DNA from: CATQHP01 sp965214915
GTDB taxonomy: Bacteria; Acidobacteriota; Terriglobia; Bryobacterales; UBA6623
Length of the DNA: 64,000 bases
Assembly (NCBI GenBank): GCA_965214915.1
Contig: CBDCCP010000002.1
Location: 62,001-126,000, forward strand
Direction of reading: 5' to 3'
Shown: positions 29,345-36,475 of the stretch, piece after piece
How positions within the stretch are numbered: the first letter of the stretch is position 1
Layout: every line of letters starts with the position of its first letter
The notes under the pieces: generated by a model
The model's input: the letters and a program-made list of their open reading frames with translations, nothing else
What the model was told of the DNA's origin: nothing
The model's database searches: none
Position numbers and translations under genes: made by a program

Positions 29345-29572
29345 TCAGGAGTCGCCCGCGTCCGCTTCTTCGCGGGCGCGGCGGATCATCTCTGCGCGTA
29401 TTTTGTAGGCGATCGGACTGGACTTGCGTATTTCTTCTGGGGTCGGCACATGGTTTTTCCCGGACGCGATACGCTCTTCCAGGCGCCGGAATTCAGGATC
29501 AGCGTTATTGACGCGGGCGATCTCGGCGTCCTCTTCGTCGGTGGGCAAGATGATGATGCGCTTCATATCCAT
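29345..29572 (-). CDS. Small protein, candidate antitoxin (BrnA-like)
   Basis: 75 residues, charged and helical. The segment IILPTDEEDAEIARVNNADPE resembles the T(D/E)EEDAAI...ADP motif of BrnA antitoxins, the partners of BrnT RNases. It lies 40 nt downstream of a MuF protein whose C-terminus is BrnT-like, on the same strand, with an AGAGGAG ribosome-binding site before it. Known: BrnA binds and neutralises BrnT and represses the operon. Inferred: this gene protects the host from the MuF-borne toxin. The similarity is short, so the call is tentative. Confidence 0.5.
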   Translation of the reverse strand: MDMKRIIILPTDEEDAEIARVNNADPEFRRLEERIASGKNHVPTPEEIRKSSPIAYKIRAEMIRRAREEADAGDS

Positions 29573-29611
29573 CCGAGGCCGCGCTCCTCTGCGAAGCGTT
29601 TTGTCTCTCGC

Positions 29612-30619
29612 TTACCCCGCCCGCGGCCACATGGTAATCACACGGATGCGCCCGTCACGCTCAGTATAGACTACCCGGTGCAGCTTGCCGTCGATCAGGC
29701 CGTCCAGCGTCTGCCCTTCTTCACCGTCCTCGGTGTCGATGCTTATATATTCCGCCGTATCCCACTTAAAGAATCGCATGGCGGCGAAGTCGACCTTGCG
29801 GTCGCGCCGGACGTCGCGGCGCTTGCCCTCGTCCCACTCGTACACGTGTTGCGGGGAGGGCAGTCGGGCCAGGCGCTCGGTGAGCAGGCGCGAGACCTCG
29901 GCGCGGCGGGCGTCGTCGTCGCCCGGATTGTAGGCCCAACCGGGATCGATGCCTTCGGGCATGTCGACCGTCGTGTCCGTGCGCTTGTTGCGCCAGCGGC
30001 GCGTGACCACCCGAGGGCTCTCGCTCGGTTTCCAGCCGCGGCGCTGCATCATGCTCTCGCTGACCTGGATAACTCGGCAGCGGCAGCCCCAGCCGTTGGG
30101 CGGGTAGTGGGTGTTCCACCAGGGATCGTCGACCGGCAGGATCGTGCCGTGCCGAGCGGTATGTTCGGGGCGCGTGCGGCCGTCCTGCACCGCCGAGTAA
30201 CGCAGGTAGGCGAAGCGGTCTTTGACTCGCTGGATGCGATCCCAGCGGCCGGCCGCGTAGGAGACGCGCAGGTTGGTCTCGAAGATCGTGCGCAGCTGGC
30301 GCGGGCTGCCGAGCTGGACGATGCGCTCCTCGCCGGTCTGGAGATCGCGCCGTTTCGCCCGGCCCCACCAGTCGTGCTTGCGTAGTAGCGGCTCGAGGTC
30401 GTCCTGAAATTGATCGAGGGTCGTGCCCTCGGCCAGCGCCTTGTCGACGCCGCCGCGGATGTCGGCCAGCAGGTCGAGCTTGGCCGCCTTGGCGACCGTG
30501 AAACCGACCGCGTGCTCTTCGGCCGAGATGTCGCGCCAGTCGTGACCGAGAACGTAGCCCTTGACGCGCAGGGCGCGGATCGCCTCCTCGGGCGGCAGGC
30601 CGGGATCGACTACGGGCAT
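29612..30619 (-). CDS. MuF head-morphogenesis protein with C-terminal BrnT-like toxin domain
   Basis: 335 residues. Residues ~1-250 are a phage Mu gp30 (MuF) head-morphogenesis domain: DPGLPPEEAIRALR, LGSPRQLRTIFETNLR, DGRTRPEHTARHGTILPVDDP and PPNGWGCRCR. Residues 258-335 match the BrnT/DUF497 RNase pattern: YEWDEGKR, KVDFAAM, KLHRVVYTERDGRIRVI; the usual C-terminal SAR.A..E tail is missing. MuF-toxin fusions are known in temperate phages. The start at 30619 follows the stop of the portal fragment by about 20 nt, so here portal and MuF are separate genes, unlike in the right arm. It is followed by a candidate antitoxin gene. Confidence 0.75.
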   Translation of the reverse strand: MPVVDPGLPPEEAIRALRVKGYVLGHDWRDISAEEHAVGFTVAKAAKLDLLADIRGGVDKALAEGTTLDQFQDDLEPLLRKHDWWGRAKRRDLQTGEERIVQLGSPRQLRTIFETNLRVSYAAGRWDRIQRVKDRFAYLRYSAVQDGRTRPEHTARHGTILPVDDPWWNTHYPPNGWGCRCRVIQVSESMMQRRGWKPSESPRVVTRRWRNKRTDTTVDMPEGIDPGWAYNPGDDDARRAEVSRLLTERLARLPSPQHVYEWDEGKRRDVRRDRKVDFAAMRFFKWDTAEYISIDTEDGEEGQTLDGLIDGKLHRVVYTERDGRIRVITMWPRAG

Positions 30620-30638
30620 CGCACCGGCTCCGCTGACC

Positions 30639-30875
30639 TCATTCCCGCTCCTTCCCGGCCTCCGCCCGCGTCGCAAACGCGGCCCGCGCCAAGCCCTCGC
30701 CGAGCGCCGGGGACGCCGGCTCGGCCGCTGCCGCGCTCAACCGCTGGCCTACGTCGTCCAGGCTCTCCGCATTCGCCACGGCGGCCCGCACCGCCCGGAT
30801 ATCCGGGGCAATCAGCGGCTCCCAATCGGCCAGCGCCTCCGCGACCAGCTCGTCGACCGCGTCGCGACCCGCGCC
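30639..30875 (-). pseudogene. Portal protein (Mu gp29-like), C-terminal fragment
   Basis: About 75 codons (AVDELVAEALADWEPLIAP... ending ATRAEAGKERE) line up with the inter-domain part of the right-arm portal fusion (ALDDWAELMRPLAEPVERLASDAENLDQV). The portal body is missing: upstream the sequence changes directly into tape-measure protein, so an internal deletion joined the two genes. Confidence 0.6.
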
Positions 30876-32236
30876 GCGCGCCGCTGCAGCGGCCACGATA
30901 GCCGCATTCGCCGCGGGCTGCGCCGCCACGCCCCGCCAAGCCCTTGATCTTGCCCATTGCCCCGCCGATGCGCCCGACCGGCTTGCCCGCCGCCGGCTTC
31001 GGTTTCGCCGCCCGTCCGTCCGGACCCAACACGGCGCCCCCCCCCGCCGCCGCCGACCGCCCCGCCGCCCGCGTCCATCCGCAAAATCTTGACCCACAAG
31101 AAATCCAGCGCATACGAGAGACCGCCCGCCGCCGTCTGCAACATCCGCACGGCAATCCCCACTCCGATTCCCGCCGCCGTGATCGCCGCCCCCAGCGCGG
31201 TCACGGCGATAGCCACCGTCGTCGAGCGCGGCCAAGCGGAGATAAGCGCCTCGAGTTTCGCCACCGCCCACTCTACCCCGCCGGCGAAAGTCTCTATCGT
31301 CGGCAGCGCCAGATCGGCGATCTCCATCGTATCGGCCACCGTCGCCCGCGCCGTGAGCGCCGCCAGATCGGTCATGTCCACCACGCCTTGCGCGTCCAGC
31401 CCGGCGATGCCGCTCTTGGTCTGATACGCCGCTCGCAGATAGTCCGCCGGCGTGACGCCGGCCATGCGCTCGGACGCCGCGCGGGCGCCCTCGGCAACGG
31501 CATCCACCGATTCGCGGTCCACCGCCCCGCCGTTCCCGACGAACAGCGTCGCCAACTCGCCCCGCGCCGACTCCATATCGTGCAGCCGCTCCAGCGGCCC
31601 CGTCGCGATACGCATCGCGCCGCTCACCAGACGGCTGCCCTCGCCGGCGATCAGCGACAACCGGGCTACGTTCCCGGTGAAGCGGTCCAGCTTCCCCTGC
31701 ATCCTCGTCAGTCTCTCGGCTTTGTCGCGGTAACGATCCATTTTGCGCACCGCGGCTTCCATGTCGCCGGTCAGCTTGCGCTGCGCGTCCCCCAGCCTGC
31801 GCGTGTCGATTCCGGCCTCGCGCAACTCCGCGCCAAGGCGGCCGAGCTCGCTCTTCTGCCGGCGGTGCGCCTCCGTCGCCCTGCGCGCGGCGTCTTGCCC
31901 CGCGTCAGCTTCGCGCGCCATCTTTTTCTGCGCTTTGGTCAGATCGAGACTCGCCCGCTCCAGCCGCTTCGTCGGGATGCCCGCCTCTTTCAGCTTGCGG
32001 CCCAGCTCCGACGCCCGCCGCCGCGCCGAATCCATCTCGGCGGCGCTCTTGCCGATCCGCGCCTCGACCGCGCGGAACGCCTGGATCGTCTTGTCGCGCT
32101 TGTCCAGCGCGCGCATCTTCGCCGCCAGCGCGCCGGCCTCCTTGCCCAGCTTCTTCGACGCCCCGCCGATCCCCGCGACCGGCTTGCTGAAGCGGTCTTG
32201 CGCCTCGATGACGATCGATGTCTTTAACTCGGCCAT
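30876..32236 (-). pseudogene. Tape-measure protein, truncated (copy b)
   Basis: Starts MAELKTSIVIEAQDRFSKPVAG, then about 200 residues of Lys/Arg/Glu/Ala-rich coiled coil, then a hydrophobic segment (STTVAIAVTALGAAITAAGIGVGIAV). This is the head part of a Mu-like tail tape-measure protein, which sets tail length. After about residue 390 the frame is lost at a run of nine G (about 31037-31045 on the plus strand shows the C run), and the sequence then joins a portal fragment. The missing C-terminal half means it is not functional as a tape measure. Confidence 0.75.
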
Positions 32237-32286
32237 GCTATGCTGCGTCCGTGCGCCGACTCCTGGAGCAGCCTCCGAATAAAGTC

Positions 32287-32627
32287 ATGTGGGCGCTGAT
32301 CTTCGTGTTGGCCGTGCCCTTCGCCCTGGTTCCGATGTGGGAATCCAGGACGATGCACGCCGGGCCGTTGGCGGACCGCCTGTTTATCGCGCCTGCGCGT
32401 ACGGCTTCGGCTTGGCCTGCTCGCTCGTTCTGGTTGTCTCGGCCGGCGTGAGCATCTATATCCTCGTCATTACTTTCGGCTCGATGGGTTATTGCGACTC
32501 CGCCCTCGACGATCATCGCAGCGTCCGCTCATCGCGCCGCAGCGCCGAGCAGCAGCTTGGCGCGCTCGACGGCCAGACCGCGATAGACCAGCAACCGACT
32601 CCAGGGGATACGCTCGATTTCATTTAG
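32287..32627 (+). CDS. Small two-span membrane protein (copy b, frameshifted)
   Basis: ATG at 32287 gives MWALIFVLAVPFALVPMWESR, and after a one-base shift near 32395 the frame continues YGFGLACSLVLVVSAGVSIYILVITFG. Two membrane spans result. It is on the strand opposite the tail genes, between GpE and tape measure, exactly where copy a has another small membrane gene. The C-terminal part overlaps GpE copy b in antisense and may not be real. Function unknown; a holin-like or superinfection role is only a guess. Confidence 0.45.
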
Positions 32628-32687
32628 CCCCCAGTGATTGACCGCGGCCAGATCGGCGACAACGCCGCGCCAGTCCGCCGGCCGCAT
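32529..32687 (-). CDS. GpE-like tail protein (copy b)
   Basis: 52 residues. VADLAAVNHWGLNEIERIPWSRLLVYRGLA resembles the ADIA..FHW....M...EL..WR pattern of P2 gpE-type tail chaperone extensions. The ATG overlaps the stop of the preceding chaperone fragment (TGATG), the coupling expected for this gene pair. It sits upstream of tape-measure copy b. Confidence 0.55.
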   Translation of the reverse strand: MRPADWRGVVADLAAVNHWGLNEIERIPWSRLLVYRGLAVERAKLLLGAAAR

Positions 32688-32862
32688 CACAAAAAAGCCG
32701 CCACCGCCCCGGCCAGCCGCGAGTAGTCCCGCGTGCCCATCCGCCGCACCTCGTCGGGACTCAACTCGACGAGATTCGCCAGCAAAGCCAAGGTCCGCGC
32801 GAAGTCGATCTTCTCGCGGTTGCTCGTCTCCAGATCGAGCACCGTCGGCTCGCGCATCTCCG
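32687..32862 (-). pseudogene. Tail assembly chaperone (gp41-like), C-terminal fragment (copy b)
   Basis: Reads EPTVLDLETSNREKIDFARTLALL, LSPDEVRRMGTRDYSRLA, parallel to KVRDLERMDKTAGDTAKAVALIADLAEISPDQVREVDAKDFVAL of the intact copy a at 33597. The N-terminal half is missing: the sequence is joined to tape-measure copy a. Confidence 0.65.
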
Positions 32863-33276
32863 CTGCGCGACCCCGAGATCGCGCGTATCGATCCCCGCCT
32901 TGCGCAGTTCCGTTCGCAGCCGGCCCAGGGACTTGCGCTGCTCGTCTTGCCCGCGGCTCAACCGCTCGGCCGCCTTATGCGCCGCCGCCAACTCCCGCCG
33001 CATCGCCTTCGTCGGCCTTTCTGCGGCCGCGATCGCCTCCTGCGCCGCCCGCACCCGGCCTCGCGCCGCATTCAGCGCTTTGCTCGTCTTGTCCAACTCC
33101 GCCTTGAGACCGCGAAAGTGCTCGATCGAACGGTCGCGCGCCGCAAGGCCGGACAGCCGCTGCTGCATCCCCGCTACCCCGCCGAGCATTGCCCGCGCCG
33201 ACCCCGCCACCTTCTTCGCCAGCGCGCTCAGCTTATCGACCAGGCCGATGACGATCGATGTCTTCAGCTCGGCCAT
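32862..33276 (-). pseudogene. Tape-measure protein, N-terminal fragment (copy a)
   Basis: About 138 codons beginning MAELKTSIVIGLVDKLSALAKKV, with the same coiled-coil pattern and the same RTELRKAGIDTRDLG segment as copy b (AELREAGIDTRRLG). It ends abruptly in the chaperone fragment, marking a deletion junction between two related tail modules. Confidence 0.65.
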
Positions 33277-33292
33277 CGGCTAAAATATCCAC

Positions 33293-33445
33293 GTGTCATT
33301 CATCGTCGACGAGATATGCAGCATCTCCTGGTTGTTGTTCAAGACAGCCGCATGGTTGTTCTTCGGGTTTTGGTGCGCCTTCGCTTGGTGGTACATGCTG
33401 CTCACCGCCGTAATCCTGTTTTGGCCGCGCAGAGCCGCCGCCTAG
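33293..33445 (+). CDS. Small membrane protein (copy a)
   Basis: 50 residues from a GTG: VSFIVDEICSISWLLFKTAA, then a very hydrophobic stretch WLFFGFWCAFAWWYMLLTAVILFW and a basic end. It is on the opposite strand to the tail genes, between GpE copy a and tape-measure copy a, equivalent to the copy b membrane gene. Too short for a family call. Confidence 0.4.
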   Translation: MSFIVDEICSISWLLFKTAAWLFFGFWCAFAWWYMLLTAVILFWPRRAAA

Positions 33446-33573
33446 ATGCCACCGACGCCGCGCATCGCCCGCAGGCGCTCCAGACCCAGCCTCCGCCATT
33501 CGAACAATTCCTCGACCTCCATCTCGCGCATTTCCGACGGCGGCCAGTGGTAGATCGCCGCGCAATCCGCCAT
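33442..33573 (-). CDS. GpE-like tail protein (copy a)
   Basis: 43 residues: MADCAAIYHWPPSEMREMEV, ELFEWRRLGLER. The A-A-I-(F/Y)-HWPPS...M...EL..WR pattern is that of P2 gpE, which is made with the tail chaperone, by frameshifting in P2-like phages. It lies 24 nt after the chaperone stop and is too short to be picked up by usual length cut-offs. Confidence 0.65.
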   Translation of the reverse strand: MADCAAIYHWPPSEMREMEVEELFEWRRLGLERLRAMRGVGGI

Positions 33574-33596
33574 CGCTTCGCGCGCCGCCGCCGGCG

Positions 33597-33833
33597 TCAG
33601 GACAAAAAATCCGCGACCGCCTCGGACAGCGCGACGAAGTCCTTGGCGTCCACCTCGCGCACCTGATCCGGCGATATCTCCGCCAGATCGGCAATCAACG
33701 CGACGGCCTTGGCCGTATCGCCCGCCGTCTTGTCCATGCGCTCCAGATCGCGCACCTTCGGCCGCCGCAGGGACAACTGCGCGACCTCTCGGCCGTCCAC
33801 GGTAATCGGGTGTTTCAGCTCAATCGTCGTCAT
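33597..33833 (-). CDS. Tail assembly chaperone, Mu gp41-like (copy a)
   Basis: 78 residues: MTTIELKHPITVDGREVAQLSLRRP, then ...SPDQVREVDAKDFVALSEAV. This is the phage tail assembly protein pattern (E/gp41 family) that helps the tape measure nucleate tail-tube assembly. It is followed by GpE and tape-measure genes in the standard order. Confidence 0.75.
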   Translation of the reverse strand: MTTIELKHPITVDGREVAQLSLRRPKVRDLERMDKTAGDTAKAVALIADLAEISPDQVREVDAKDFVALSEAVADFLS

Positions 33834-33867
33834 CTCGTCTCCTTTGCGTCCGCGGCCCGCTCCTCCC

Positions 33868-34599
33868 TCAAATTTTCCCGCGATAGCGGCGCTCCAGAAC
33901 TCCGCTCTGGATGCGCCAGATGCGCGTCTTGAGCGAAAGCCGCACCTGATTCAGCCCGATTACGGTTTTGCGCAGGCCGGAAAAATCGTACTTGGCGGCA
34001 AAATCGGCCATTTCAGCGAGTCGCCGCTCGAACCGCTCATCGATCTTGGCGAGGCGATCCATGTGATGCCGCCGCAGATCGGCGGGCAGCCTCCCTATCC
34101 TGATTTTGTCCGCGGCGTCCTCCCGCAGCGCCTCGGCCTGTTTGGTCAGCAGATCCCCGTACTCGACCTCTTCGGCGACGTACCGCCGCGCAATATCCCG
34201 CGCAGGAGTCGCGTGCGGCGAGTTAGCCAGCGCCGTAAATTCCGATCCGTCGGCGCGATAGGCGAGCTTGCGGACGTACTCTTCGGCCTCGCGCTCGCTT
34301 CGCCGCGACGGTGTGACAGACGGTTTGTCCTCCGACATGTCGGAGGACGTCGGAGCCGGCTCCCGCGGCTCATCCTGGGCGGCGATCCACGCGCCGAGCT
34401 CGGCGTGTGGCTCCCCGTCGCGCGAGCGGATCAGGTGCTGCTCGCGCAGCATCTGCGCGATGCCCTCGGCGGGGATGCGCTTGCCGGGGCCGCGGTCCTC
34501 GGCCACGGCGACGGCCCGCCGCAGGTATCTGTCGCCCCGGCGCTTGACCCGCCGCCCGTTGATCGACCGCCACTTGCCCCGCAGCCGCTCGTAGCTCAT
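33868..34599 (-). CDS. Unknown phage-element protein
   Basis: 243 residues, highly charged. A basic N-terminus (RLRGKWRSINGRRVKRRGDRYLRRA), a Pro/Ser/Glu-rich middle (EPREPAPTSSDMSEDKPSVTPS) and a helical C-terminal half (MDRLAKIDERFERRLAEMADF). I recognise no family. A nucleic-acid-binding or small-terminase-like role is possible from charge and position near terminase, but unsupported. Its ATG overlaps the stop of the Csx16-like gene (ATGA), so the two are probably co-translated. Confidence 0.55.
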   Translation of the reverse strand: MSYERLRGKWRSINGRRVKRRGDRYLRRAVAVAEDRGPGKRIPAEGIAQMLREQHLIRSRDGEPHAELGAWIAAQDEPREPAPTSSDMSEDKPSVTPSRRSEREAEEYVRKLAYRADGSEFTALANSPHATPARDIARRYVAEEVEYGDLLTKQAEALREDAADKIRIGRLPADLRRHHMDRLAKIDERFERRLAEMADFAAKYDFSGLRKTVIGLNQVRLSLKTRIWRIQSGVLERRYRGKI

Positions 34600-34835
34600 A
34601 ATGCCGACTCCGGGACCCGCCAGACGCGGTACGTCTGCGCCTCGCCGGCGATCTCGCGCATCTGCTCCAGGTCGATTTCGCCGCGGCCGCGATCCTCAGC
34701 CGTCAGTCGCAGCGGTACCTCGACCACCTCGGCCGTCAGGGCCGCCAGCCGCAGCGGCAGCACGCCGATGACGCGCTTGCCGGCCACGTCCTCGGGCCGC
34801 GCGTGGCTCAGGATGCGCTCGCTGCCGTCGAGCAT
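34596..34835 (-). CDS. Small Csx16-like protein
   Basis: 79 residues from ATG 34835 (an in-frame GTG upstream would add a few). ILSHARPEDVAGKRVIGVLP, LRLAALTAEVVEVPLRL, EDRGRGEIDLEQM resembles the DTVIGTLPVHLAA...L.L.LP.E.RG.ELT...M pattern I associate with Csx16 (VVA1548 family), a type III CRISPR accessory. No cas gene is nearby. If the match holds, a phage-borne copy could antagonise type III signalling. The similarity is judged from memory only. It diverges from terminase with a 69-bp gap and is ATGA-coupled to the next gene. Confidence 0.45.
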   Translation of the reverse strand: MLDGSERILSHARPEDVAGKRVIGVLPLRLAALTAEVVEVPLRLTAEDRGRGEIDLEQMREIAGEAQTYRVWRVPESAL

Positions 34836-34904
34836 CCCGCGCTCGGCCGGCGGGCCGATCACGCCGGCGCGGCTGCGGGCGCTGGTCGCGGAGGTGTACG
34901 GCGC

Positions 34905-36296
34905 ATGAGGGCCGATCCGATTGCGATTGCGCTGCCGTATCAGCGGGAGTGGCTGGCCGATCGGTCGCGGCTGAAGATCGGCATGATGGCGCGGCAGGTG
35001 GGCAAGACCTGGACCTGCACGCTGGAGCTCGTGCTCGACTGTCTGGAGTCGGAGGCGGAGGGCGGCCGCGCGCGCTGGGTGATCCTTTCGCGCGGCGAAC
35101 GGCAGGCGCGCGAAGCGATGGAAGAGGGCGTTAAACGCCATTTAAACGCCCTGCAAACGGCATTTAAATCGCGCGAAATCGACGTCCCCGATATCGGCGC
35201 GAAGGCGCTGGAGGTCACGCTGCCGGGCGGGTCGCGGATCAGCGCGCTGCCGGCGAACCCGGAGACGGCGCGGGGCTACAGCGCCAACGTGCTGCTCGAC
35301 GAGTTCGCCCATCACGCCGACAGCCGCAAGATCTGGACGGCGCTGTTCCCGGTCATTTCTGCCGGGCACAAGCTGCGCGTGGTCTCGACGCCGAACGGCA
35401 AGGGGAATAAATTTTACGAGCTGATGAGCGCCGCCGGCGAAGCGGGGGAGGTCTGGTCGCGGCACGTGGTGGATATTCACCGGGCGGTGCGGGAAGGGCT
35501 GCCGCGGGACGTCGAGACGCTGCGCGCCGGGCTGGCCGACCCGGACGCCTGGGCGCAGGAGTACGAACTGCAGTGGCTGGACGAGGCGAGCGCATGGCTG
35601 CCCTACGAGTTGATCGCGGCGTGCGAGCACGCGGACGCCGGCGACCCCGGGCTCTACGGCGGCGGGCATGCCTGGCTCGGCATGGACATCGCCCGCCGGC
35701 AGGATCTGACCGTGATCGTGGCCGTCGAGCAGGTAGGAGATGTGCTATGGCTGCGAGATATCTGCGAGATGCGCCGGGCGTCTTTCGCGGCGCAGCGGCA
35801 GGCGCTGCGCGAGATGGTCATGGCTTACCGTCCGCTGCGCATCGCGATGGATCAGACGGGGATGGGCGAGGCGGTCGTCGAGCAGGCGCAGGCCGATCAT
35901 GGGTCTGCGCGGGTCGAGGGGGTACTGTTCACCGGGCCGGTCAAGCAGCACCTGGCCGCGCTGCTCAAGGAGCGCATGGAGGATCGGCGGCTGCGCATCC
36001 CGGCAGGCGAGGCGCCGCTGCGGGCGGATCTGCACTCACTGCGGCGGGTGACGACGCCGGCGGGCAATGTGCGCTTCGACGTGGACGCGAGTGAGGCGTC
36101 GGCGTCGCGGTCGCACGCCGACCGCGCCTGGGCGCTGGCCCTGGCGCTGTACGCCGCCTCGACCGGCGCGGAGGTCTACGATTACCGGCCGGTCCCGCGC
36201 GGGCGGGACCAGCGGCGACGCGCGGATCGGCGCGGCGACGTGGGTACGCAGCGGCTGGTGCGGGCTACGGGAGGATGGCGGCGGGGGGCGTGGTGA
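34905..36296 (+). CDS. Phage terminase large subunit (Mu gp28-like)
   Basis: 463 residues. The ATPase motor has the Walker A-type MMARQVGKTWT (G33-K34-T35) and Walker B LLDEFAHHAD; the nuclease half shows MDIARRQDLTVIV, AMDQTGMGE and HADRAWALALALYAA with the expected acidic residues. It cuts phage DNA and pumps it through the portal, matching the portal gene downstream. ATG at 34905 gives MRADPIAIALPYQREWL. Apparently intact. Confidence 0.85.
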   Translation: MRADPIAIALPYQREWLADRSRLKIGMMARQVGKTWTCTLELVLDCLESEAEGGRARWVILSRGERQAREAMEEGVKRHLNALQTAFKSREIDVPDIGAKALEVTLPGGSRISALPANPETARGYSANVLLDEFAHHADSRKIWTALFPVISAGHKLRVVSTPNGKGNKFYELMSAAGEAGEVWSRHVVDIHRAVREGLPRDVETLRAGLADPDAWAQEYELQWLDEASAWLPYELIAACEHADAGDPGLYGGGHAWLGMDIARRQDLTVIVAVEQVGDVLWLRDICEMRRASFAAQRQALREMVMAYRPLRIAMDQTGMGEAVVEQAQADHGSARVEGVLFTGPVKQHLAALLKERMEDRRLRIPAGEAPLRADLHSLRRVTTPAGNVRFDVDASEASASRSHADRAWALALALYAASTGAEVYDYRPVPRGRDQRRRADRRGDVGTQRLVRATGGWRRGAW

Positions 36297-36475
36297 TCAG
36301 GCAGTACGACATCCTGGGTGGGGCGGTTGGGGCCGTCATCGGCGCGATATGCGGCTACGCCATGTTCTGCCCCCCACTCACGTGGGAGGGCGTGGCGCTG
36401 GTAATCGGTATCGTGGCTGCGCCCGCCGGATTGCTCTCGCTCGGGGTGTGGTGGATCGATCGGACGTGGCGATGA
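36275..36475 (+). CDS. Small two-span membrane protein between terminase and portal
   Basis: 66 residues with two hydrophobic segments (LGGAVGAVIGAICGYAMF and GVALVIGIVAAPAGLLSLGVWW). It overlaps the terminase 3' end by 22 nt and its TGA overlaps the portal ATG (ATGA), so it is embedded in the head operon. Not a canonical Mu gene. Function unknown; it could act with the toxin-bearing downstream protein. Confidence 0.55.
   Translation: MAAGGVVIRQYDILGGAVGAVIGAICGYAMFCPPLTWEGVALVIGIVAAPAGLLSLGVWWIDRTWR

Noticed and set aside
32238..32516. Minus-strand ORF upstream of tape-measure copy b
   Set aside because: Charged, Arg/Ala-rich shadow of the small plus-strand membrane frame, which has clear membrane spans.
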